Shown here piece by piece: positions 1 through 5,799 of a stretch of DNA of 7,199 bases. Source of the DNA: Clostridia bacterium DTU080 (GTDB taxonomy: Bacteria; Bacillota; Limnochordia; DTU080); NCBI GenBank assembly GCA_001513395.1, contig LFTP01000001.1, positions 1 through 7,199 on the forward strand, given 5' to 3'. Below the pieces are notes generated by a model. The model worked only from the letters and a program-made list of their open reading frames with translations, was not told the DNA's origin and made no database searches. Each line of letters starts with the position of its first letter. Positions within the stretch are counted from its first letter, which is position 1. A program made the translations under genes and the position numbers.

Positions 1-280
1 GATCTATACGGGGCTGTGAACGTGGTGGTATCGGAGCGATCTTGAGCTGGCGGGCATGAATCCCGACAGTCCGCCACGGACGTGGGATAAGTTGCTGATC
101 GCCGCAAGAGACTGACGCCCACCGAGGCAAACACGGTGGGGATAAGATCTGTCGCGCTGGACAGGCACGGCGAGCAGTACACCAAAGCGATCGAGGGGCA
201 GGTCGCCGCTCACACGGTGTTGGAGGAAGCGGCCAGGCAGTGGCGAGTCAGCCTATCCGAGAACCCGCATGGCTATAAAT
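1..280 (+). pseudogene. decayed remnant of an ABC sugar substrate-binding protein
   Basis: Three pieces in two frames read like a family-1 extracellular solute-binding protein. Frame 2 (about 29-112) reads WWYRSDLELAGMNPDSPP followed by RTWDKLLIAARD, matching the usual 'YN-DLFEEAGL-P--PPKTWDEL--AAKKLT' segment of these proteins. It is flanked by TGA stops at 17-19 and 113-115. From 112 the reading moves to frame 1 with LTPTEANTVGIRSV and runs to about 280 (ALDRHGEQYTKAIEGQVAA, then HTVLEEAARQWRVSL), which resembles the helical C-terminal tail of the family. About 200 residues between the 'TWDEL' segment and the tail appear to be missing. The frame-1 reading stays open beyond the terminator, but that part is antisense to the next gene. 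I infer a gene broken by frameshift and internal deletion whose 5' part lies left of the window. The 'TWDKL' segment is convincing; the tail assignment is weaker. Confidence 0.5.
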
Positions 281-313
281 CGATTAAACAAGGCTGGGCC
301 AGTGGCCCAGCCT
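281..313 (-). terminator. rho-independent terminator of the substrate-binding protein gene
   Basis: A perfect 10-bp GC-rich stem (AGGCTGGGCC at 291-300, GGCCCAGCCT at 304-313) encloses a 3-base loop. Read on the - strand it begins 11 bases after the TAA of the binding-protein gene and is followed by TGTTTAATCG, a T-rich tail. On the + strand the tail is GTTCCATTGTCTTATTG, which is less T-rich but might let the hairpin also stop transcription from the left-hand remnant. Its place between two convergent genes fits that double use. Confidence 0.85.
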
Positions 314-324
314 GTTCCATTGTC

Positions 325-1617
325 TTATTGTCTCGCCCAGCCCTCTATAAGCGGCTTGATCTCTTCAGCTATGATGGCCCAGGGTTTTTCGTTTTTTATC
401 AGCGCTCTGTCCAGGGCGTTGTTGAGTGTATCAGCGATGTTTTTCACATCTCCGATGAGGAGAGTGGTCAGCGGCGGCCCCGGATCTTCCATGTTCGTGA
501 AAAGGACTCCGAGATTCAGTTCAGGAGCCAGCTGCTGGTAGAAAGGCATAGCGGAACGCCGGACGGGAGCGAGACCTTCGTGTTTGGCGGCGATCTCGTT
601 GCCTCGCGTCGAGGTCAAAAACTTGATAAACCGCCAGGATTCTTCAGGGCGCGGAGTGTCTCGCCACATACCGAAGCCGTTGTCCGCCGAATAGGCTTTG
701 CGACCGTTCACACCGACGGGAGACGGGGCGAGATCCCAACTGAAACTGCCGGCGATCGTGCGATCAAACTGATCGAGGACTGAATGGTTTCCTTCTTCCA
801 CGATCCCGATCAGCCCTTTGAAGAAGTTGCCTCTGGCAAAAGACGGTGCCGTCGACTGATCCGACCAGATCATCTCTTGCAGCAAGGTCATCGCCTTTAC
901 GGTCTCATCCCGAGTGCCCCAAAACTCCCTCGGATCCGCCAAGTTGAAAAAGCCCGCTCCAAAAGCTCTGGCCCAGACATCGAGACGACGGTAGTCTTTG
1001 GTGTTGGTGGTGAAACCGTAACGGGTTATCCGTTCACCGTCGGAGACGGTGAGCTTTTTGGCCTAGTCTCGAAGCACTTCATACGTCCACTGTCGTTTGG
1101 CATCGAGCCGGTTTAGGTCCTCCAGTCCGGCCGATTCGAAATGCTCTATGTTGTAGTAGTGGACGGTGGTGATCATATATCGGGGTATCAGGTATTGCTC
1201 TCCTTTGTACGGGCCCCAATGGACAAAGGACGCTTCCCAGGCCACCGGCCAAAAGTCGAGGATGTCTTTTTGGGTAAACTCGCGTTGAACATAGGGACGC
1301 AGATCGGCAAACATCCCGTTGCGAGCGTAGTCCTGACCCCAGTCACCGTAGATCTCCGTTACATCAGGGCCTACCCCGGCCAGCCAAGAGATCATGGTTC
1401 GCTCGGTGAAGCCGCTGGGAGCCGGGTAGAACTCCACTTCAATATCCGGATTTTCAGCTTCGAACTCGGCGATCCAGGCCTCGGCCGCCTCGGTTCTCAG
1501 CCCTCCGGCTCGGTACTGAAGCACTATTTTCACGGGCTTGGCCGCGGTGAGCGCTGAAAGGGCCAGGCACAGCGACAAGACGATGACGGCTCCGATCTTG
1601 GGCGTCGACTTCAACAA
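325..1617 (-). pseudogene. ABC transporter sugar substrate-binding protein (family 1) with an in-frame amber codon
   Basis: Extracellular receptor of an ABC importer, probably for a sugar or oligosaccharide; the ligand cannot be told. Read through the TAG at 1063-1065, the frame gives about 430 residues, normal for the family. The N-terminus is a secretion signal (MLKSTPKIGAVIVLSLCLAL, then SALTAA) with a likely signal peptidase I site after TAA and no lipobox: the only nearby Cys follows L-S-L. The mature part starts KPVKIVLQYRAGG and has family hallmarks: AEAWIAEFEAENPDIEVEF, GVGPDVTEIYGDW, YYNIEHFESAGL, AKKLTVSDGERITRYGF, and the late NGFGMWRDTPRPEESWRFIK. I place the start at TTG 1617 because GGAAGGGGG lies 9 bases upstream and the signal peptide begins there. 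The frame stays open to 1722, but that part looks like leader. No other stop or frameshift is seen, so the lesion is recent, a sequencing error, or a read-through codon. No permease or ATPase gene is visible nearby. Confidence 0.85.
1063..1065 (-). other. in-frame amber (TAG) codon inside the substrate-binding protein gene
   Basis: On the - strand the reading is ...TYEVLRD, TAG, AKKLTVSDGERITRYGF..., with the frame unchanged on both sides. The stop falls at about residue 185 of 430, in a helix that family members fill with an ordinary residue. One base change from TAC/TAT (Tyr), CAG (Gln), GAG (Glu), AAG (Lys), TGG (Trp) or TTG (Leu) would create it. mcp, cheY and cheW in this window all end in TAG, so TAG is a normal stop in this genome. 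Confidence 0.9.
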
Positions 1618-1626
1618 AATACATAT

Positions 1627-1635
1627 CCCCCTTCC
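1627..1635 (-). promoter_or_regulatory. ribosome binding site that sets the TTG start of the substrate-binding protein
   Basis: On the - strand GGAAGGGGG is followed by nine bases (ATATGTATT) and then TTG at 1617-1615. Translation from there begins directly with a signal peptide (K-S-T-P-K followed by a hydrophobic stretch). The next codon is also TTG (1614), so the exact choice is uncertain by one residue. Confidence 0.65.
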
Positions 1636-1672
1636 TTTAAATCGTCTTTTATTTTCACTCCGTTTTCGTTGT

Positions 1673-1686
1673 TCTTCCTTGGAAGA
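1673..1686. repeat. 6-2-6 inverted repeat in the binding-protein leader
   Basis: TCTTCC-TT-GGAAGA, two 6-base arms around a 2-base centre. It lies about 55 bases upstream of the binding-protein start, in the AT-richer leader. It could be an operator or a small hairpin. It is short enough that chance is possible. Confidence 0.45.
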
Positions 1687-1715
1687 TATTCCCCTGCCGA
1701 CGGCACTTCTTTGGC

Positions 1716-1738
1716 CTGTCAATCTTGACAGACCTGTC
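1716..1738. promoter_or_regulatory. candidate operator: 7-2-7 palindrome plus a third half-site
   Basis: CTGTCAA-TC-TTGACAG (1716-1731) is a perfect inverted repeat with 7-base arms and a 2-base centre. A further CTGTC follows at 1734-1738, so GACAG-AC-CTGTC forms a second, overlapping inverted repeat. The alternating half-sites sit between the divergent binding-protein and mcp genes, about 100 bases upstream of the former. Binding sites of dimeric helix-turn-helix regulators (GntR, LacI or ROK type) have this form; the regulator is not in the window. The TTGACA inside it resembles a -35 box on both strands, but no -10 box is found at the right distance on either. Confidence 0.55.
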
Positions 1739-1776
1739 TTTTATCTCTTGGAAAAAATGCATTTCGGTTCGGGACC

Positions 1777-1804
1777 TCAAGTTCCGGATCCATCCGGTCG
1801 ATAT
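1777..1804 (+). promoter_or_regulatory. candidate sigma-28 (SigD/FliA) promoter of the chemotaxis operon
   Basis: The -10-like GTCGATAT (1797-1804) matches the motility-sigma consensus GCCGATAT at 7 of 8 positions. The -35-like TCAAGTTC (1777-1784) matches TAAAGTTT at 6 of 8. Counting TCAA as the 4-base element, the spacer is 16 bases against the usual 15. Transcription would start near 1811, giving a leader of about 50 bases before mcp. Chemotaxis and receptor genes are commonly read by this sigma factor. An overlapping TATAGT (1802-1807) could serve as a sigma-A -10, but has no -35 partner. Confidence 0.5.
1784..1797. repeat. 6-2-6 inverted repeat inside the mcp promoter spacer
   Basis: CCGGAT-CC-ATCCGG, a perfect 6-base inverted repeat around a 2-base centre. 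It occupies the space between the -35-like and -10-like elements of the candidate mcp promoter. A protein bound here would cover the promoter, so it is a plausible operator. It could also arise by chance. Confidence 0.45.
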
Positions 1805-1848
1805 AGTTTCTTAAGGTCAGAGAGCTTATCCTGAGTTGTCAGCATGTC

Positions 1849-1857
1849 GGGAGGAGG
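1849..1857 (+). promoter_or_regulatory. ribosome binding site that sets the mcp start
   Basis: GGGAGGAGG ends 7 bases before ATG 1865. An in-frame ATG at 1844 lies just upstream of this site and has no site of its own, so ATG 1865 (MSKVFHYRR...) is the better start. Confidence 0.85.
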
Positions 1858-1864
1858 TCCCAAG

Positions 1865-3754
1865 ATGAGCAAGGTCTTTCACTACCGGCGCAGCATTCGC
1901 CTCCGGTTGATCGTCAGTTTCCTGTTGGCGCAGTTGTTCGCCGTCGGAATCGTAGGGGTGCTGTGGTATCATAGCGAGAAATCAAGTCTGATGAACTACA
2001 TGGATGAAGAGCAGATCCACTGGACCCATGCCTTGCGCATACACGTGGACGCTGAAGAACTGAAGAAGTTGGCCGAAGAAGGGCCTCAATCACCGCTATA
2101 TCGGAAGTACTCCAATCTAGGGGCGATGTTTGCTCGTAATTCCGGTCAGACGAGTTCGTGGGTTTTCCTGGGTGATTCCACTCAACAGCTGACCATCGCG
2201 TTCATCTATCCCGAAATGCGTTCTCCGGGATCGACTTTTGAGGTCCCTGAGGGGACTTTCCGTGAGGCCTTAGCAAAGGTTCTTGCCGGCGAATCGGCCG
2301 CTTCCGGGATCTACGAGGACGATATGGGGATCTGGAAAGCGGGTATGAGCCCCTTGCACGATCGTGAAGGTCGCGTCATCGGCGTGGTTGGTGTGGATAC
2401 CGATGCCGGCGCCATTGCCGCGCGCTTAAACCGCGTGAGATTCCAGGTGGTAGGCCTGGCATTGGCCACTATGGTCATGGCCGGACTGATAGCTATTCTT
2501 ATTGCCAATACGGTGGCCAAGGACATAGTCGTGGCTACGGAGTTCATTCGCAACATTGCCGCCGGCGATCTTACGGTAGAAGAATTGCGGGTCCATACCA
2601 GGGACGAGCTCGGACAGATGGGGACCGGACTCAATATCATGTTGAGATCACTGCGTAGCTTGCTGGAGGGTGTGCAATCCTCAGCCCAGGCGGTGGCGCA
2701 AGCAGCTCAGGAGCTCGACGGTGCCGCGGCGCAGTCGGCGCAGGCGACGGGCGGGGCGGCGCAGGCCGTTCAGCAACTGGCCGGCGGAGCCAGTGAACAG
2801 GCTAGGGATGCGGCCGAGATCAGTGAGGTTATGGAACAGTTGCAGCAGACCATCCAACAGATAGCCAGCGGGTCTCAGCAGATGGCCGGTGACGTCCAAG
2901 AGGCACTGACCGGGTTCAACGAGATGGTCCAGGCCGTGGAAACCGTGGCCTCCGGAGCGGCTGAGGTCAAGAACGAAGCGGCCCGTAGCGCTGAAACGGC
3001 TCAACGGGGCGATGAGCTCGTACGGCGCTCGGTCATCGGAGTGCAAGATATCAAGCGTCTGGCGGAGGTATCGGCGCAACACATCCGCGATCTGGATCAG
3101 TTGTCCGATGAAATCGGCAAGATCACCGAAGTTATCTCTGGAATCGCCGATCAGACTAACTTGTTGGCTCTTAACGCGGCCATTGAGGCGGCAAGAGCCG
3201 GAGATCACGGGCGGGGCTTTGCCGTCGTGGCCGAAGAAGTGCGTAAGCTCGCCGAACGGTCCGATGCTTCGGCCAAAGAGATCGCCGAACTCATCGCTGA
3301 TATCCAAGGCCGCACCGCCGAAGCCGTGCGCAGTATGGAACAAGTTACCGCGCAGGCGGTTGAGCAGGCCCAGGGAACCGAGGAAGCGGGTGAGATGCTG
3401 CAGACCGTCCTCGCTTTGGCCCGTGCCACGGCAGAGCACGCGGAAGAGATTTCAGAGGCCGCGGAAGAGCTCAGGGCTCATGCCACTCAGCAGTTGCAGG
3501 TATTTGAAACCGTGGCTGCGGTGACGGAGCAAAGCACGGCAGCCACCGAAGAGATGTCAGCGGCGGCTACACAGGTCGCTGAGGCGGTACGGAGAGTGGC
3601 TCCGATTGCCCAGCAAAACGCGGCCATGGCTGAGGAGTTGGCCTCCACCGTCGAGGAGATCAGTGCCTCGGCGCAGGAAGTCTCCGCCTCTGCCGCTCAT
3701 CTGGCGGATATCGGCGAAGAGCTGCTGAGGCATGTGGCTCACTTTAAGCTGTAG
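1865..3754 (+). CDS. mcp: methyl-accepting chemotaxis protein, transmembrane
   Basis: Chemoreceptor of 629 residues that controls CheA through CheW. A basic N-terminus (YRRSIRLRL) leads into membrane helix 1 (about 13-35). Residues 36-192 form an extracellular Cache/PAS-like sensor: DAEELKKLAEEGPQSPLYRK near its start, and DDMGIWKAGMSPLHDREG then VIGVVGVDTDA near its end. Helix 2 is about 193-215, HAMP about 216-270, and the rest is a long cytoplasmic coiled-coil hairpin. The signalling tip is D429-QTNLLALNAAIEAARAG, then DHGRGFAVVAEEVRKLAERS, nearly the family consensus. Three matches to the Bacillus-type methylation pattern [AS]xx[EQ][EQ]xx[AS] sit in the C-terminal helix: E562-E563, E590-E591 and E597-E598. 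All are already Glu, so they need no deamidation by CheD. The end (HVAHFKL) has no pentapeptide tether for CheR/CheB. The ligand is unknown. It is first in the operon, 30 bases before cheY. Confidence 0.96.
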   Translation: MSKVFHYRRSIRLRLIVSFLLAQLFAVGIVGVLWYHSEKSSLMNYMDEEQIHWTHALRIHVDAEELKKLAEEGPQSPLYRKYSNLGAMFARNSGQTSSWVFLGDSTQQLTIAFIYPEMRSPGSTFEVPEGTFREALAKVLAGESAASGIYEDDMGIWKAGMSPLHDREGRVIGVVGVDTDAGAIAARLNRVRFQVVGLALATMVMAGLIAILIANTVAKDIVVATEFIRNIAAGDLTVEELRVHTRDELGQMGTGLNIMLRSLRSLLEGVQSSAQAVAQAAQELDGAAAQSAQATGGAAQAVQQLAGGASEQARDAAEISEVMEQLQQTIQQIASGSQQMAGDVQEALTGFNEMVQAVETVASGAAEVKNEAARSAETAQRGDELVRRSVIGVQDIKRLAEVSAQHIRDLDQLSDEIGKITEVISGIADQTNLLALNAAIEAARAGDHGRGFAVVAEEVRKLAERSDASAKEIAELIADIQGRTAEAVRSMEQVTAQAVEQAQGTEEAGEMLQTVLALARATAEHAEEISEAAEELRAHATQQLQVFETVAAVTEQSTAATEEMSAAATQVAEAVRRVAPIAQQNAAMAEELASTVEEISASAQEVSASAAHLADIGEELLRHVAHFKL

Positions 3755-3784
3755 CCCCAGGACGAGTGATAAGGAGGGGATAAC

Positions 3785-4150
3785 ATGGCGCGCATTCTGG
3801 TCGTCGATGACGCGCGTTTCATGCGCCTGCAGTGTACCAAAGTGCTGCGCGAGGCCGGTCATGAGGTGGCGGAGGCCGAAAACGGCGCCGAAGCGGTCGA
3901 GCGATACGAGGAGTGGAAGCCGCAACTCGTGCTCATGGACGTGACGATGCCCGTGATGGACGGCATCGAGGCGGTCAAGGCGATTAAGGAGAAGGATCCT
4001 GACGCCCGGATCGTCATGGTCAGCGCCATAGGCCAGCAGGCGATGGTGATGAGTGCCATTGAGGCTGGAGCCTTGGATTTTGTACTCAAACCTTTCGCGC
4101 CTCAACTGTTGCTTGAGGCGGTAAACAAGGCTTTGGCCTCCGCAGGGTAG
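3785..4150 (+). CDS. cheY: chemotaxis response regulator CheY
   Basis: Single receiver domain of 121 residues without an output domain. It takes phosphate from CheA and, as CheY-P, acts on the flagellar motor. The receiver residues are present: acidic pair D8-D9, phospho-acceptor D52 (in LVLMDVTMPVMDG), switch Ser80 (IVMVSA) and Lys102 followed by Pro (FVLKPF). KPF is the usual end of beta-5 in stand-alone CheY of CheC-containing bacteria. AAGGAGG (3771-3777) lies just upstream of the ATG. The gene sits between the receptor and cheC, 20 bases before the latter, and is clearly co-transcribed. A different single-domain receiver cannot be excluded from sequence, but the context makes CheY by far the best call. 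Confidence 0.95.
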   Translation: MARILVVDDARFMRLQCTKVLREAGHEVAEAENGAEAVERYEEWKPQLVLMDVTMPVMDGIEAVKAIKEKDPDARIVMVSAIGQQAMVMSAIEAGALDFVLKPFAPQLLLEAVNKALASAG

Positions 4151-4170
4151 ACATAGGAGGGAATCTGCGA

Positions 4171-4755
4171 ATGACCCAAATGACTGTGGCACCTGAGATG
4201 CAAGCTCTGGCCATGGCCGGATTGAACAACGCGGGCCAGGGGCTCACCCAGCTGTTGGGGACGGAGGTGACCCTTGAGGTCGATCGCATGGCTTTGGCCC
4301 CTGTCTTGGAGCTTGATGAGCTGGCCTGGGCTCCTGAAGCCGACGTGACGGGGATTTACATCGGCTACGCGGGAGATTTGACGGGACATTGCCTGTTGTG
4401 TTTGGACGGCGACAACCCCGATATCCTCGCCCACCTTTTCTTAGGCGACACCGACGATCAGGAGCTGGTGGACTCCGCCTTGCTGGAGGCGGGCAACATC
4501 ATCGTCAGCTGGCTGATCAACGGGATCGCCGACCGCGGCGGATGGAAGATCGCCGTCACCCCTCCGGCGTTGGCCCGCGACATGCTCGGAGCCTTGGTGA
4601 ACACCATCTTGGCGGTGGCCAGTGTGGAAAGCGAGGAGCTTTTGGCCGTCTGTGTCCGCTTCAAAGCCGGCGACAGCGGATTGACGGGAACCATCATGCT
4701 GATGCCCGATGCTGAGTCACTTCGTATCTTAAGCCGGGGAGGAGGGGCGCAGTGA
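4171..4755 (+). CDS. cheC: CheY-P phosphatase CheC
   Basis: CheC/CheX/FliY-family phosphatase of 194 residues, close to the usual size of about 205. It removes phosphate from CheY-P and, in Bacillus, binds CheD as part of adaptation. The family has two pseudo-symmetric active sites of the form [DS]xxxExxN. The second is intact: S102-ALL-E106-AG-N109 (DSALLEAGNIIVSWLINGIA). The first region (residues 10-30, MQALAMAGLNNAGQGLTQLL) has Asn19/Asn20 but no acidic residue, so the catalytic Glu is lost. This makes it a one-site CheC. There is no FliN/SpoA C-terminal domain, which excludes FliY. AGGAGG upstream supports the ATG. Its TGA overlaps the GTG of cheD, so the two are probably translationally coupled. 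Confidence 0.92.
   Translation: MTQMTVAPEMQALAMAGLNNAGQGLTQLLGTEVTLEVDRMALAPVLELDELAWAPEADVTGIYIGYAGDLTGHCLLCLDGDNPDILAHLFLGDTDDQELVDSALLEAGNIIVSWLINGIADRGGWKIAVTPPALARDMLGALVNTILAVASVESEELLAVCVRFKAGDSGLTGTIMLMPDAESLRILSRGGGAQ
4736..4747 (+). promoter_or_regulatory. ribosome binding site of cheD inside the end of cheC
   Basis: GGGGAGGAGGGG lies within the last codons of cheC (encoding RGGG) and holds two overlapping GGAGG cores. The second (4741-4745) is 6 bases from GTG 4752. It decides the GTG start of cheD over later candidates and also explains the glycine-rich CheC C-terminus. Confidence 0.8.
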
Positions 4756-5264
4756 GGGCACGTTCCACGGCAGCCGGGGCTCAGGATAGACAAAAAACCT
4801 TCAATGTGGGATTGGGTCAGATGTCAGTGGCCGGACCCGAAGCTCGACTGGCCATTTTCGGTCTTGGTTCGTGCATCGGTCTGGTACTGTGGAGTCCGAG
4901 CATTAAGACGGCGGTCATGAGCCACGTCGTGCTCCCGTCATCGAAGGGAGCGCGGCCTCTTCCTTCCACTCCGGCGAAGTTTGCCGATTGGGCCATCCCG
5001 AAGGCGTTGGAGATGCTGAAAGAGCGGGGAGCCACGCCGGATGATATCGTAGCCAAGTTAGTGGGAGGAGCTCATCCGCTGGCGGCGGCGTTGGGGGCGC
5101 CGGGCCAAAAAAACGCTGAGCTGATCATGGCCGCGTTGGAAGAAGAAGGCATTTCCGTCGTCGCCAGCGACATCGGAGGCAGCGTGGGTCGGACGGTGAT
5201 CTTTTCTCCGGATACGGGTGTCATGGAGATCAAGTTTGCCGACGGCAGCATAAAGCAGATCTGA
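4752..5264 (+). CDS. cheD: chemoreceptor glutamine deamidase CheD
   Basis: CheD of 170 residues, which converts receptor glutamines to glutamates and binds CheC. Conserved blocks appear in order: GLGSCIGLVLW with the nucleophile Cys41, AVMSHVVLP with His58 (17 residues after the Cys, as in Thermotoga CheD), KFADWAIPKALEMLKERGA, KLVGGAHPL, and SDIGGSVGRTVIFSPDTGVM. The third catalytic residue known from Thermotoga CheD, a Thr six residues before the Cys, is Ile35 here (LAIFGLGSC). The N-terminus carries about 15 poorly conserved residues before FNVGLGQMSV. The start is GTG, overlapping the cheC stop as GTGA. Deamidase activity is therefore likely but not certain; the CheC-binding role may be kept either way. 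Confidence 0.94.
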   Translation: MRARSTAAGAQDRQKTFNVGLGQMSVAGPEARLAIFGLGSCIGLVLWSPSIKTAVMSHVVLPSSKGARPLPSTPAKFADWAIPKALEMLKERGATPDDIVAKLVGGAHPLAAALGAPGQKNAELIMAALEEEGISVVASDIGGSVGRTVIFSPDTGVMEIKFADGSIKQI

Positions 5265-5290
5265 TCAGGCAAAGAAGGGGGCACTGACAA

Positions 5291-5794
5291 GTGGCACGGG
5301 CGGACCAAAACGAGCATGATGAGCATCTGGTGGTATGTGTACTGGGAGATGAGTTGTACGCTCTCGACATCGCCGTGGTCAAAGAGATCATCGCTTGGGA
5401 GCCCGTGACGCGTGTGCCGCGGGTTCAGGGTTGGGCGCAAGGCATCATCAATTTGCGGGGTAATATCATTCCGGTGGTCGATTTGCGCAAACGCTTCGGA
5501 TTGCCGGAGGCGGAGATCGGGCGTGAGACCAGAGTAGTGGTCGTGGAGATGGGTCAAATCGTGGTCGGACTCGTCGTGGACGGGGTCACCGAAGTGCTGC
5601 GTGTTCCCTCTTCGCAGGTAGAATCGTCCGTGCTGACCGCAGGCGTGGACGCCGGATTCGTGCGGGGAGTGGCCAAGACCGATAGGGGGCTCGTGCTCTT
5701 ACTCGACGTGGACCGCCTCCTGTCCGACAAAGAGCAGGGAGTTCTCAAGAGCATAGCCGACAACCCGCCGGCGGATACGGCAGTGGAGGGATAG
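5291..5794 (+). CDS. cheW: chemotaxis coupling protein CheW
   Basis: Single CheW domain of 167 residues, the adaptor that joins receptor tips to the P5 domain of CheA in the signalling array. Typical blocks: HLVVCVLGDELYALDIAVVK followed by EII (about 12-34), VTRVPRVQGWAQGIINLRGN (about 39-58, with the NLRG arginine at R56), IIPVVDLRKRFGLP, TRVVVVEMGQIVVGLVVDGV, and LLLDVDRLL near the end. No receiver domain follows, so it is CheW and not CheV. The start is GTG, preceded by AAGAAGGGG about 10 bases upstream, the weakest ribosome site of the operon. It follows cheD after 26 bases and precedes cheA by 5. Confidence 0.95.
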   Translation: MARADQNEHDEHLVVCVLGDELYALDIAVVKEIIAWEPVTRVPRVQGWAQGIINLRGNIIPVVDLRKRFGLPEAEIGRETRVVVVEMGQIVVGLVVDGVTEVLRVPSSQVESSVLTAGVDAGFVRGVAKTDRGLVLLLDVDRLLSDKEQGVLKSIADNPPADTAVEG

Positions 5795-5799
5795 GCACC

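Noticed and set aside
136..783. Long + strand open frame across the terminator and the binding-protein gene
   Set aside because: From about 290 onward it is the antisense of the binding-protein gene, whose - strand translation is clearly the real one. Only its first part (to about 280) is kept, as the end of the left-hand remnant.
325..942. Separate short gene starting at TTG 942
   Set aside because: The frame is the same as that of the N-terminal part, with recognisable family sequence between 943 and 1062, and no ribosome site precedes 942. It is the C-terminal part of the interrupted binding protein.
1618..1722. N-terminal extension of the binding protein from TTG 1722
   Set aside because: It would put about 35 very basic residues in front of a normal signal peptide. 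A good ribosome site lies between it and TTG 1617, so it is read as leader sequence.
1725..1753. TTGACA as the -35 box of a sigma-A promoter for mcp
   Set aside because: At 16-18 bases downstream the sequence is CTTGGA/TTGGAA/TGGAAA, not a -10 box. The opposite-strand TTGACA in the same palindrome also lacks one.
1844..1864. Upstream ATG start for mcp adding MSGGGPK
   Set aside because: The ribosome binding site lies within these codons and is well placed for ATG 1865; ATG 1844 has no site of its own.
2681..3439. Long - strand open frame inside mcp
   Set aside because: It is an antisense shadow in GC-rich coiled-coil coding sequence; the + strand translation is an unmistakable chemoreceptor.
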